A stretch of 64,000 nt of DNA. Origin: Domibacillus robiginosus (GTDB lineage: Bacteria; Bacillota; Bacilli; Bacillales; Domibacillaceae). The notes beneath the pieces are model-generated. The model was not told where the DNA came from. It searched no databases and worked only from the letters and a program-made list of their open reading frames with translations. The translations under genes were made by a program, and so were the position numbers. Each line of letters starts with the position of its first letter. The stretch's first letter is position 1. Where the stretch lies: NCBI RefSeq assembly GCF_000966195.1, contig NZ_LAHL01000012.1, positions 310,001-374,000 on the forward strand. The letters are read 5' to 3'. Shown one piece after another: positions 15,961-24,454 of this stretch.

Positions 15961-16315
15961 ACTTCTCTCTTATTACCGCCTGGCAGGCTAGCCTGCGGGG
16001 CGCAGCACCCAGTTTCTTTCGTTCTGCTTCATTTTTGGACGAGAGAAAGGTTTCACCTGACATTACCTCTACAGCACAGCGGCCGCATGTTCCTTTACGA
16101 CATTTGTAATCAATGGTGCATCCTTGCCGAAGTGCTGCGTCAAGCAGTGTGACACCGGATGTTACGGGTACAGAGCAGGATCGCTCTTTTTGTTTCCACT
16201 CGATCATTGGTGCAGGCAGCTTTTTTTCCTCTGCCGAACGGTTCGGCTGCTTCGGCTGCAAACGTGTTGCTTCCCTGCCAGGAATAAGCGAACCGACTGT
16301 CCACTCTTTATTCAT
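15959..16315 (-). CDS. Encapsulated [2Fe-2S] ferredoxin with N-terminal targeting peptide
   Basis: A 118-residue plant-type ferredoxin. The cluster ligands read Cys72-X4-Cys77-X2-Cys80 (KCRKGTCGRC) with the last ligand Cys111 (RLACQ). Unusually the protein opens with MNKEWTVGSLIPG: TVGSLI is the same peptide that ends the cargo protein at 17175-17771, so the ferredoxin itself should be packed in the shell. A Pro/Lys-rich linker (residues 20-38) follows. ATG at 16315 overlaps the last codons of the shell gene (GATGAATAA), showing translational coupling. In described IMEF systems a ferredoxin is proposed to supply electrons for iron release. Confidence 0.9.
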   Translation of the reverse strand: MNKEWTVGSLIPGREATRLQPKQPNRSAEEKKLPAPMIEWKQKERSCSVPVTSGVTLLDAALRQGCTIDYKCRKGTCGRCAVEVMSGETFLSSKNEAERKKLGAAPRRLACQAVIREK

Positions 16316-17162
16316 CGTCTCTCGGATCGACGAATGTGCAAACAGCTGATGGCCGCTTGATTCGCAGTACCGCCGTTTCAAATACACGGAATGGATGATT
16401 CATTCCTTCTTCGCCGAGATATGCTGTTTCGAAATCTTCTGATACCGCTAAATCAAGATTGTTACGTCCCGTATTTACCAAAACACCTGTTTTTCCTTTT
16501 AATACAGGCGATTGAAACACGCCGTCCGTTACAAGCTCACGCACATGCTCAATTTCAAGCACATTTGTATCCCGATGCACCCGATGCAGCAGCGCATATA
16601 ATTCAGGCGACAGTACAAGTGCGTATGGACCATTGTGATTCATTTCCATTAGTTTTCCTCTTGCTTCAACAACATCCTGAAAAGCTGTTCCGGACTCATA
16701 CCAGTTACTGATCAAATGCGTCTGGCGTCCTTTTACATTCATTAAGCCAGGTATCTCAAACTGAGCGGCTCCATGAAATATCATTTCGTCTTCAAGCAGT
16801 GCTACATCGCGCGCCGCATTAGCTGCTGCTGAGAAATCTATCGGTATATCGAGTGCTTTTGCCTGCTCAATATCACGCCAGTACAAAACAAAATCCTTAT
16901 AAAGCATCGGAATTGTATAATTTACACGCTTGGCTGATTCAATTTCCGTATCAAATGACCCTTGAAGATCCATATGGGCCGCGCTTTTTCCAGAAAAAAT
17001 GTCCGTGTGGATGCTCTGCACACCACGTCCAAGCGGACCGTATAATTCAATGAACCGCCGGCCTGTTAATTGCCCTCTGGCCGATTCAATAATAATTCGT
17101 TCCAACTGATTAAAGTCAGCCTCTGATAGTGGTGCGTCTGGATACAGGTGTAATTTGCTCAT
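16308..17162 (-). CDS. Encapsulin shell protein (IMEF-type, HK97 fold)
   Basis: A 284-residue encapsulin shell subunit. Family landmarks: SEADFNQLERIIIESARGQLTGRRFIELYGPLG at the N-terminus (the arm that binds cargo peptides), GVQSIHTDIF, the E-loop region IESAKRVNYTIPMLYKDFVLYWRDIE, the A-domain stretch GPYALVLSPELYALLHR and the C-terminal FRVFETAVLRIKRP. The ATG at 17162 follows AGGAGGAAGAATTG; it lies 12 bases after the cargo stop. Encapsulins self-assemble into icosahedral protein compartments; the class found with IMEF cargo forms large shells able to store tens of thousands of iron atoms. The assembly state here is inferred from cargo type. Confidence 0.95.
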   Translation of the reverse strand: MSKLHLYPDAPLSEADFNQLERIIIESARGQLTGRRFIELYGPLGRGVQSIHTDIFSGKSAAHMDLQGSFDTEIESAKRVNYTIPMLYKDFVLYWRDIEQAKALDIPIDFSAAANAARDVALLEDEMIFHGAAQFEIPGLMNVKGRQTHLISNWYESGTAFQDVVEARGKLMEMNHNGPYALVLSPELYALLHRVHRDTNVLEIEHVRELVTDGVFQSPVLKGKTGVLVNTGRNNLDLAVSEDFETAYLGEEGMNHPFRVFETAVLRIKRPSAVCTFVDPRDDE

Positions 17163-17174
17163 CAATTCTTCCTC

Positions 17175-17771
17175 CTACTTGGAAATAAGGGATCCTACTG
17201 TAAATGACCGCTTTGGTCCAGCCGGCTTTGCCGGAAGTGATACCGCTGCTTGCACGTGGACCTGGCTGTGATTATGTGCATACTGGTTTAAATGATCGCC
17301 ATGCTCGTCGTGATGCGCATGAGGGTCTGTGTACCCTGTGTCAAAGCGTTCATTAATACCAGCAAGCTTTTCTTTTACAAATTGATAGCTTGTATGATTC
17401 GATCCGCGCATTTCGGATAGCTTTGCCTGGCGCTCGGCATCTTTAAATTGAAACAGTGCCAGGTCAAGATGTTCGACAAAATTATGCAGCCCGAACTTTT
17501 CCAGATTCAATTCCTGAAGCAGGCGGTTAAACGTATTATTGGATGGTGCGAAATCGCCCCCTTTTCCAGCCTGGAAGGTCTCAATCAGCGGAATTAATTC
17601 AGCAAGCCTGGAAAGCCGCTGCTCCTCTTCTTCATAAATATGGTGATAATAAAGCCGCTCATGATCGTCTTTCGCATTGTTAATGACCGGATCAAGCATA
17701 GCCATAAAACTTTCAATATCTTTTTTCGTTCCAGTGAAAATATTGTAAAATTCACTCAATTCTTCTTTCAC
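17175..17771 (-). CDS. IMEF-type iron-mineralising encapsulin cargo protein
   Basis: A 198-residue ferritin-like cargo protein, first gene of the encapsulin operon. Helices carry candidate iron ligands in YYHHIYEEEEQRL (about 41-53) and HNFVEHLDLALFQFKDAE (about 96-113). A histidine/aspartate-rich linker (DPHAHHDEHGDH... up to about 172) precedes a Pro/Ala linker and the C-terminal targeting peptide RSFTVGSLISK, which docks into the inner shell wall. The same core peptide TVGSLI starts the ferredoxin downstream. Start GTG at 17771 is eight bases after GAGGAGG; a frame-mate GTG three codons earlier lies inside that Shine-Dalgarno sequence. Role: ferroxidase and mineral nucleation inside the shell. 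Confidence 0.92.
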   Translation of the reverse strand: MKEELSEFYNIFTGTKKDIESFMAMLDPVINNAKDDHERLYYHHIYEEEEQRLSRLAELIPLIETFQAGKGGDFAPSNNTFNRLLQELNLEKFGLHNFVEHLDLALFQFKDAERQAKLSEMRGSNHTSYQFVKEKLAGINERFDTGYTDPHAHHDEHGDHLNQYAHNHSQVHVQAAVSLPAKPAGPKRSFTVGSLISK

Positions 17772-17800
17772 CAAATGCACCTCCTCATATACCTTCCTCC

Positions 17801-17829
17801 ATTATAAGCTCTGCTTTTGACGGGAGCAA
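17801..17829 (-). promoter_or_regulatory. Promoter of the encapsulin operon
   Basis: Minus strand TTGCTC (17829-17824), 17 bases, TATAAT (17806-17801), 30 bases before the cargo start. No Fur or PerR box is apparent here, so iron storage looks constitutive or otherwise controlled. Confidence 0.65.
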
Positions 17830-17839
17830 AGAATACATG

Positions 17840-17866
17840 AAAAAAAGCACCTATTTTGGCGCTTTT
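17840..17866 (-). terminator. Terminator of pncB
   Basis: Minus strand AAAAAGCGCC-AAAATA-GGTGCTTTTTTT, isolating the encapsulin promoter from pncB. Confidence 0.75.
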
Positions 17867-17875
17867 TCAGATTTA

Positions 17876-19333
17876 TTACAGCTGCTCCTGCGGCTGTGCT
17901 TTTACAGCTTCAATATTTTTCATTTTATTATCCCAGCAGGCCTGACTTAAATCTACCGGATACTCCTCCGGGTTGAGTGCCCGCTTGTATTCACTCCAAA
18001 GCAGCTCCAGGTTATCGGCCGTACGGCACCGTATTGTGTGAATATCAGGTAATTCATACACGCGGACGCCGTTGATAAAAATAAGTTCATGCAATTCACG
18101 AGCCTCGAAATCTGTCACAAACTTGCTGACAAAGGTATGGACTGGATGAAACATCTTCAGCCGCTCGGCATGCTGCGGATCTTCATGCTCCATCGCGATG
18201 TAATCACCTTCTGCTTTGCCATTAAGCTTATTCACAATGCGGTATACGCGCTTTAATCCTGGCGTTGTCACTTTTTCCGGATTGGCCGACAACTTGATTG
18301 TATCACTCATGCAACCGGTATCGTCTTCAATCGATACCAATTTGTACACCGCGCCAAGAGCCGCCTGGTCATAAGCGGTAATGACCTTGGTACCTATTCC
18401 CCATACATCAATTTTGGCACCTTCCGCTTTTAAATTCATAATGGTATATTCATCCAAGTCATTAGACGCGACAATATGTGCTTGAGGAAATCCTGCTTCA
18501 TCAAGCATTTTACGCGCTTCCTTTGATAAATACGCCATGTCGCCGCTGTCGAGGCGGACGCCAACGAAGCGGATTTGATCACCCAAATCTTTTGCGGCAC
18601 GAATGGCTGCCGGCATACCAGATCTGAGTGTATCATAGGTATCTACTAAAAATACACAGTCACGGTGCCGCTGTGCATATTTACAAAAAGCGGTGTATTC
18701 ATCTTTATATGTTTGAATAAGGGCATGAGCGTGCGTACCAGAAACAGGAATACCAAACAGCTTACCGGCACGGACATTGCTAGTTGCATTGAAACCGCCG
18801 ATGTAAGCAGCTCTCGTTCCCCATACTGCCGCATCCATTTCATGCGCACGGCGCGAACCAAATTCCATCGCCGTTTCATCTCCCAGCACTTGTTTGATGC
18901 GGGAAGCTTTCGTCGCAATCAATGTTTGATAGTTCACAATATTAAGCAAAGCAGTCTCGACAATTTGTGCTTCTGCCAGCGGTGCTTCAATACGCAGAAT
19001 GGGTTCGTTGGCAAAAACAAGCTCACCTTCCTGCATACTTTTTAATGTACCAGTAAACTTCATATCTTTTAAGTAAGCTAAAAAATCCTCGCTGTAGCCG
19101 ATATCTCGTAAATAGTCGATATCGCTCTTTGAAAAATGAAAATTCTCCAAGTAATCGATAATTTTTTCTAATCCGGCAAAAACACCGTATCCGTTGCCGA
19201 ATGGAAGCTTGCGAAAATATAATTCAAATACGGCTTTTTTTGTATGGATGCCATCATGCCAGTACGTTTCGGCCATATTAATCTGATAAAGGTCGGTATG
19301 CAAGGCAAGGCTGTCGTCTTCATATCGTGACAT
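17876..19333 (-). CDS. pncB: Nicotinate phosphoribosyltransferase
   Basis: A 485-residue NAPRTase of the NAD salvage pathway, which converts nicotinate and PRPP to nicotinate mononucleotide. Seen: LHTDLYQINMAETYW at residues 10-24, ELYFRKLPFGNGYGVFAGLE, EFGSRRAHEMDAAVWGTRAAYIGGFNATSNV, SGTHAHALIQTY, GVRLDSGDMAYLS and DVWGIGTKVITA, in the order usual for the family. Start ATG at 19333 after GGGAGTAAAAACA; the frame is open 24 codons further but without support. Single gene with its own terminator. Confidence 0.93.
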   Translation of the reverse strand: MSRYEDDSLALHTDLYQINMAETYWHDGIHTKKAVFELYFRKLPFGNGYGVFAGLEKIIDYLENFHFSKSDIDYLRDIGYSEDFLAYLKDMKFTGTLKSMQEGELVFANEPILRIEAPLAEAQIVETALLNIVNYQTLIATKASRIKQVLGDETAMEFGSRRAHEMDAAVWGTRAAYIGGFNATSNVRAGKLFGIPVSGTHAHALIQTYKDEYTAFCKYAQRHRDCVFLVDTYDTLRSGMPAAIRAAKDLGDQIRFVGVRLDSGDMAYLSKEARKMLDEAGFPQAHIVASNDLDEYTIMNLKAEGAKIDVWGIGTKVITAYDQAALGAVYKLVSIEDDTGCMSDTIKLSANPEKVTTPGLKRVYRIVNKLNGKAEGDYIAMEHEDPQHAERLKMFHPVHTFVSKFVTDFEARELHELIFINGVRVYELPDIHTIRCRTADNLELLWSEYKRALNPEEYPVDLSQACWDNKMKNIEAVKAQPQEQL

Positions 19334-19687
19334 TGTTTTTACTCCCTTTGCTTTTCCATCGTATTTCATTCCTATTATCCTACACCTTTTTTGCTTTTCC
19401 GGCAATACAGTCCGTGAAATTGAAAAAGGAACCGTGCAGACAATCCAAATAAAAAATCCTTTTTCAAAGGCTTTTCAGAGTATAGATAAAGTACTTTTCT
19501 CTTTTCTGCCTATCATAAACGAGAGGGTTCGTTTGCTACTTTCGCGCAAGAATAGAAAGAACGGCGGCACGCAGCTTCACCTATCGTCCCTCATGAGAAA
19601 ACAATGCCCCGGACAAGCTGTTTTTTCAAGAAAGCTGATTTTATCGACAGTCTCAAAAGCTTTTTTTATAGATTACCCCCATGTTGT
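19334..19687. other. Intergenic stretch without a recognisable gene
   Basis: About 350 bases between pncB and a decayed gene. I find no convincing reading frame with a ribosome-binding site on either strand, no riboswitch signature and no clear terminator. It may be eroded sequence like the adjoining pseudogene. Confidence 0.5.
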
Positions 19688-20189
19688 TTACAGCTCAATT
19701 GTCACATTGGGATTACGACGGCTCAGCTCTTTAACCAGTTCTTCTTTCTCGATAATGTGTCGAAACGAAATATTAAACATCGGGTAGCCCATTTTCTGAC
19801 TCATACGAGATAAAAGGTGCATTTTGGACGAAATTGTCCCTGCATACTTTTCTTCATCTGTAAGTACAAGTCCGATGTATGTATGTCCGTTTATATGATA
19901 AAAAAGTAATCCATGATATCTTTCCAGTGTATCTCGACTTTTTCATGAGGCAGCACACGGATAGCAAGGTACTCCATTCGTTGTTGTCACATACAGGTCG
20001 TCCCCAGAGAATTTTTGAGCATTACTAGCGGTCACCCAGATCATGAGCAGCGTAAGCAGAAAAAGAGGCCCGACATAAAATACTTTCATCTATATACGCA
20101 AGCTAGGTTAAACCCGCAAAGAATAGAAGAATCACCCCACAGAGTACAAGCAAGAAAAAATAATTCTTTTTTGATTCGTAAAAATTCAT
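19688..20189 (-). pseudogene. Decayed membrane-protein gene resembling the STM3941 family
   Basis: The remnant starts with a good ribosome-binding site (GGATGGAGTGATTAC) and ATG at 20189, giving MNFYESKKNYFFLLVLCGV, then a TAG after 28 codons. Further pieces of one protein follow in different frames: a segment MEYLAIRVLPHEKVEIHWKD, then, after another shift, GHTYIGLVLTDEEKYAG and MGYPMFNISF ending NPNVTIEL at a TAA (19688-19690). The order (FYxSK start, membrane helices, a short conserved strand before WKDI, then IGLxLxDEEKY and MGYPxFNIS) resembles the STM3941 family of small membrane proteins. At least two frameshifts and a stop make it inactive. Family assignment is by memory of the pattern and moderate. 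Confidence 0.6.
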
Positions 20190-20251
20190 GTAATCACTCC
20201 ATCCTTTACATTCTATACGTTTCAACAGCCGGGGTTGTTTCATTTACATAG

Positions 20252-20281
20252 AAAAAAGCGGCTTACGATGGCCGCTTTTTC
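20252..20281 (-). terminator. Terminator of the CNNM/CBS gene
   Basis: Minus strand AAAAAGCGGCC-ATCGTAA-GCCGCTTTTTT, overlapping the stop region. Confidence 0.8.
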
Positions 20282-21567
20282 GCTTCAATATATAAAATAT
20301 GATGATCTTCCATTTCAATAATGGTAAATATCCAATCATCTTCTTCGAGCATGTCATGAAGGGCTGTATCGATTTTTTTCGTTAAAAACCAGCCACCAAG
20401 CGTATCAACATCTTCATCATTTAACTCGGTTCCAAGCAACGCATTTATTTCACTTACTAATACTTTTGCGCTGAATAGATAGTGTTCATCATTTATTTTT
20501 CGTACTTCGGCGATTTCATCTGTGTCGTATTCGTCACGAATTTCTCCGACAATTTCTTCTAAAATGTCTTCTACTGTTACAAGGCCTGATGTACCGCCAT
20601 ATTCATCAATTAAAATCGCCATGTGAGTTCGCTCTTTCTGCATTTTAACAAGCAGATCATGAATAAGCATATTTTCAAATACGCGAATAACAGGCTTTAC
20701 AAATTGACGAAGCGGCTGTACGTCCGGAAGCGGTTTTCCCTTCACAGCCACGCTTAAAATTTCCTTGAAATTGACCATGCCGATTACATTGTCTTTGTCT
20801 CCGTCAATAACGGGATAGCGGGTGTATTTTTCTTCTTTAATAGTAGATAAAACTTCTTCAAGCTTATCATCAATGGACAAGCTAATCATTTCTGTACGCG
20901 GTACCATGATTTCCTTTGCATGCCGTTCATCAAATTCAAAAATATTATTAACATATTTTAATTCACTTTGATTGATTTCACCGCTTTTGTAACTTTCAGA
21001 AAGCAGCATTCGCCACTCTTCCTCCGTATGAACCTCACCATGCTCAGAAGCCATTTTCAGCCCAAACAAGCCTGTAATAAAGCGGGCAGAACCGTTGAGC
21101 AGCCATATAAACGGATACATAATCCGGTAAAACCAAATAAGCGGGACAGCCAGTGCCAGGGTTACTTCTTCTGCTTTTTGTATCGCTACTGTTTTAGGTG
21201 CCAGTTCGCCCACGACAACATGAAGAAATGTCACAATTGCAAATGCAATGGCGAACGACAAAATAGCGGAAAGTGAAGAAGCAAGCTCAAAACGTTCAAA
21301 AAGCGGATGAAGCAATTTTTCGACTGTCGGTTCACCAATCCAGCCAAGTCCGAGTGCCGTAATTGTAATGCCCAGCTGGCAGGCAGATAAATATTCATCT
21401 AAATGGGTCGTTACACGCTGTGCCGCCAAAGCACCCGGCTTTCCTTCCGCTATAAGCTGATCTACGCGTGATGCTCTCATTTTTACAATAGCAAATTCCG
21501 CAGCCACGAAAAAAGCAGTCAGAGCAATTAATAAAGCAATGCCCAGTAAATTCCTAATCTCCTCCAA
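20263..21567 (-). CDS. CNNM/CorC (hemolysin C-like) membrane protein with CBS pair
   Basis: A protein of about 434 residues: an N-terminal CNNM membrane domain ([22 protein letters not shown], then three more hydrophobic segments with [14 protein letters not shown] and [14 protein letters not shown]), a CBS-domain pair from about residue 195 ([61 protein letters not shown]) and a C-terminal CorC/HlyC domain ([16 protein letters not shown]). Such proteins are linked to magnesium or cobalt efflux; the old hemolysin name is misleading. The start is doubtful: TTG at 21567 gives the usual family N-terminus, while TTG at 21609 has no ribosome-binding site. A perfect hairpin lies between them. Confidence 0.85.
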   Translation of the reverse strand: MEEIRNLLGIALLIALTAFFVAAEFAIVKMRASRVDQLIAEGKPGALAAQRVTTHLDEYLSACQLGITITALGLGWIGEPTVEKLLHPLFERFELASSLSAILSFAIAFAIVTFLHVVVGELAPKTVAIQKAEEVTLALAVPLIWFYRIMYPFIWLLNGSARFITGLFGLKMASEHGEVHTEEEWRMLLSESYKSGEINQSELKYVNNIFEFDERHAKEIMVPRTEMISLSIDDKLEEVLSTIKEEKYTRYPVIDGDKDNVIGMVNFKEILSVAVKGKPLPDVQPLRQFVKPVIRVFENMLIHDLLVKMQKERTHMAILIDEYGGTSGLVTVEDILEEIVGEIRDEYDTDEIAEVRKINDEHYLFSAKVLVSEINALLGTELNDEDVDTLGGWFLTKKIDTALHDMLEEDDWIFTIIEMEDHHILYIEAKKRPS

Positions 21568-21655
21568 TGACAGGCTCCGATAACTCGGAGCACCCACCTC
21601 CTGTTTCAAAAATAACCGTTGTTTTTCTTATCATATCATGTTCGTCTTTCTAAAC

Positions 21656-21693
21656 AAAAAATCCGGCTCAGCTTTTGCTGAGCCGGATTTTTT
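21656..21693 (-). terminator. Terminator of the polysaccharide deacetylase gene
   Basis: AAATCCGGCTCAGC / GCTGAGCCGGATTT hairpin with T tract. Confidence 0.85.
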
Positions 21694-22936
21694 ATAATTC
21701 GCTGACTGTAACCAGTTCATAGCCTTCCTTTTGAAGGTAGGTCACGATTTCATCCAGCGACTGGGCCGTTGTTTGATGAATATCGTGCATTAACACAATC
21801 GACCCATCTCTTGCTTCTTTTTTCACAATTCCACAAATCGATTTCGGATTATGTGATTTCCAGTCCATTGTATCAACGGTCCAAAGCATCGGTTTTGCAC
21901 CAATGATTTCATTCACAGTGGCATTGGTTGCCCCATAAGGCGGCCGAACGGTCAAAGGTGATACACCGGCCGCGGCTTCCACTGCCAAAGCTGTCTGATC
22001 AATTTCCTTTTTTACCTCCCGGGGATCAAGCTTGGCCAGATTCCGGTGGCTAAAAGAATGATTGCCGATTTCATGGCCTTCCTGCACTACCTGGTCAACC
22101 AGTTCAGGATATTGTTCTACACGGCTGCCGAGCATAAAAAAGGTGGCTTTTGCATCATGTTTTTTTAATGTTGCCAAAATAGCCGCCGTACTTTTTGGGT
22201 TTGGCCCATCATCAAATGTAAGCGCAATTTTTTTAAGCCCTTTTCCAGCAGGTATTTCTTCAGCAGCTAAACCAGCTGCCAGTTGGTCCCGCCATTCTTT
22301 CTTTAAAAACGGGGCTGCCCGACGGAACGGCATACTTGCTTCATGTTTGTTATCTTTCGTGAAAAAAATCACCTGGCTGTTTTTCACATACAAGCCCGCT
22401 TCGCTTATAGGTACGGGTATGTGAAGAGCCGTTGAAGCTTTTTGCGGATCGATAAATAAGTCTGAGGCTTTTGCCAGCCTTCCTTTTTTCATATCAACGA
22501 TAAACGACTCATAATAGATATCGTTTTTTTCGGCATTAATATATGTTTCATCACGAAAAAGAACCGAATAAACACCATTGCCGCTTAAAATGAGCTCAAA
22601 AGTCAGCCGCAGCGAAGCAGGCTGTCGCTTTAATTTTTTGGCATCGACCTGTTCTAACTTTTGTAAAAAATCTGTTTCTTTTTTTTTCGTATATTGTTCT
22701 ATTTTTTTATTTAAAGATGCCTGTTTAAAAATCGGATACTGAAGAGCGATCTGGTATCTTTTTTCGCTGGCTTCTTTTGTTTTAATAGATATATTTTCAT
22801 AAGCCGATTTTGACGTACTTGTTGCCCATACCGTTTTATGGTGTTGTGTAGCTGTTACAACCAAGTTGACCAGTACCATAGCAAGCATCAAAAATACACT
22901 TGACAGCAAAGCGATGACGGTCGTTTTTTTGTTCAT
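21692..22936 (-). CDS. Membrane-anchored polysaccharide deacetylase (PdaC-like)
   Basis: A 414-residue exported enzyme. N-terminal signal anchor (hydrophobic 8-29), a middle domain of about 180 residues with the DUF3298-like pattern seen in PdaC-type proteins (SIKTKEASEKRYQIALQYP, FRDETYINAEKNDIYYESF), and a C-terminal NodB/CE4 domain: TFDDGPNPKS (catalytic Asp and metal Asp), HEIGNHSFSHRNL (two metal His), RPPYGA and LMHDIHQTT. The reaction is removal of acetyl groups from peptidoglycan or chitin-like sugars at the cell surface, giving lysozyme resistance or wall remodelling. Single gene; start ATG at 22936. Confidence 0.88.
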   Translation of the reverse strand: MNKKTTVIALLSSVFLMLAMVLVNLVVTATQHHKTVWATSTSKSAYENISIKTKEASEKRYQIALQYPIFKQASLNKKIEQYTKKKETDFLQKLEQVDAKKLKRQPASLRLTFELILSGNGVYSVLFRDETYINAEKNDIYYESFIVDMKKGRLAKASDLFIDPQKASTALHIPVPISEAGLYVKNSQVIFFTKDNKHEASMPFRRAAPFLKKEWRDQLAAGLAAEEIPAGKGLKKIALTFDDGPNPKSTAAILATLKKHDAKATFFMLGSRVEQYPELVDQVVQEGHEIGNHSFSHRNLAKLDPREVKKEIDQTALAVEAAAGVSPLTVRPPYGATNATVNEIIGAKPMLWTVDTMDWKSHNPKSICGIVKKEARDGSIVLMHDIHQTTAQSLDEIVTYLQKEGYELVTVSEL

Positions 22937-23064
22937 ATGTATCCCCTAATCAAACATAATATTTGGATTTACCTTCCATTTATTATTGTAAACAAAGAGA
23001 TACTATAATACAATACTTTTGTAAAAAAACGCCCTATTTTTGTCATAATTTGATGAATAATGGT

Positions 23065-24438
23065 TTAACTTGTTACTTTTTCTTCTTGATAAGCACGGGC
23101 AGCAGCTGTAAATGCCTTTGCAATACCCGGATTTGATGGAAAATATAAATGAGCGTAGCCTGCTACTGCATTGTGTACAACACACCCATCCGGCTTTTTT
23201 CCAAATCGGCTGCCAGATTGAAAAGCTGGTGGTCTTTCCTCCCGCTGTTCGAAAACTGAGTAGTGAAATTCATGTCCACGCAGCTTTATCCCTTCTTCAA
23301 TCCAGGTGCCTGAAAGAGACGTTAATTCCCGATAGCCAAGAGCCGCACGGGTTGATTTCATGATTGTTTTTCCATCAATAATGCCGCACATCGGATAGGA
23401 ATGACCGTCAACGGTTACCAGTTCTTCTGTTAAATACATAAATCCGCCACACTCAGCCAGCGTCGGCATACCGGATTGGACAGCTTGACGGACGGACTGG
23501 CGTGTCGCATGCTGTGCAGCAAGACCAGGGGCAAATTCCTCTGGAAATCCACCTCCGATATAAAGGGCATCTGCTTCTGCTGGCACCGTCTCGCCGAGAA
23601 GAGGAGAGAAAAAATGCAAATCGGCCCCATGTGCGCGAAGCATTTCCAGATTTTCTTCATAGTAAAAATGAAAAGCCGCATCTTTTGCAACAGCAATTGT
23701 AACGCTGCTGCCTTGCTTTCTTTTAAATAAATGACCTTCAGGCTGCATCAGATCTGGCGCTTCTGAAAGATGCAGCAATTGATCAAGATCTACTGTTCTT
23801 TCGGCTGCTTCTGCAAGCGTATCAAAGAGTTCGTTCAAGTCACCTCTTTCAACGGCTGGGACGAGGCCAAGATGGCGCTCAGGCACATTAACACCAGGCA
23901 TTTTCAGCAAATGGCCGATAACCGGTATACCACATTCCTGACTCACTGCCTTTTCAATCAAGCGAAAATGCCCTTCACTGCCGGTTTTATTTGCAATAAC
24001 CGCTTTGATCTGGCCAGGCGCCATCATTTGAAATCCTTTTACAATGGCTGCCGCGCTTCGTGCCGTTCCGGATGCATCGATCACCAGCAGCACGGGTGCG
24101 TCTGTAAGACGGCTGATCTCGGCTGTGCTACCGTCATCCTTCAACGGATCTTTACCATCGAACATACCCATAACGCCTTCAATCACCGAGATATCCGTAT
24201 CCTGTGACGCCTGTAAAAAAACTTCACGAATAATATCTGCATTACCCATCCAGCTGTCTAAATTGCGTGAAAGCCGGCCGCATATAGCCGTATGGTACGT
24301 TGGGTCAATATAATCCGGTCCGCATTTAAACGGCTGCACAGCGAGGCCGCGCCGCTTAAAAGCGCCAAGCAGCGCCAGCGTGACCGTTGTTTTACCAGAG
24401 CCGCTCCCCGTGCCGGCAATGACGAGTCGTTTTCCCAT
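23065..24438 (-). CDS. cbiA: Cobyrinate a,c-diamide synthase
   Basis: A 457-residue glutamine-dependent amidotransferase, last gene of the cobalamin operon here. N-terminal ATP domain: GTGSGSGKTTVTLALL and FKCGPDYIDPTYH; C-terminal class I glutaminase: YIGGGFPEEFA and the nucleophile motif LAECGGFMYL, with HEFHYS later. Amidates the a and c side chains of cobyrinate. Start at ATG 24438 after AAAGGGGAGAAGG; it is 16 bases downstream of cbiG. The later adenosylation and nucleotide-loop genes (btuR/cobA, cbiP, cobD, cobU, cobS) are not seen in the window. Confidence 0.94.
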   Translation of the reverse strand: MGKRLVIAGTGSGSGKTTVTLALLGAFKRRGLAVQPFKCGPDYIDPTYHTAICGRLSRNLDSWMGNADIIREVFLQASQDTDISVIEGVMGMFDGKDPLKDDGSTAEISRLTDAPVLLVIDASGTARSAAAIVKGFQMMAPGQIKAVIANKTGSEGHFRLIEKAVSQECGIPVIGHLLKMPGVNVPERHLGLVPAVERGDLNELFDTLAEAAERTVDLDQLLHLSEAPDLMQPEGHLFKRKQGSSVTIAVAKDAAFHFYYEENLEMLRAHGADLHFFSPLLGETVPAEADALYIGGGFPEEFAPGLAAQHATRQSVRQAVQSGMPTLAECGGFMYLTEELVTVDGHSYPMCGIIDGKTIMKSTRAALGYRELTSLSGTWIEEGIKLRGHEFHYSVFEQREERPPAFQSGSRFGKKPDGCVVHNAVAGYAHLYFPSNPGIAKAFTAAARAYQEEKVTS

Positions 24439-24454
24439 TCTTTCCTTCTCCCCT

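Noticed and set aside
19434-19787. A 117-residue plus-strand frame after pncB
   Set aside because: No ribosome-binding site, basic low-quality composition, and its end lies antisense to the decayed minus-strand gene.
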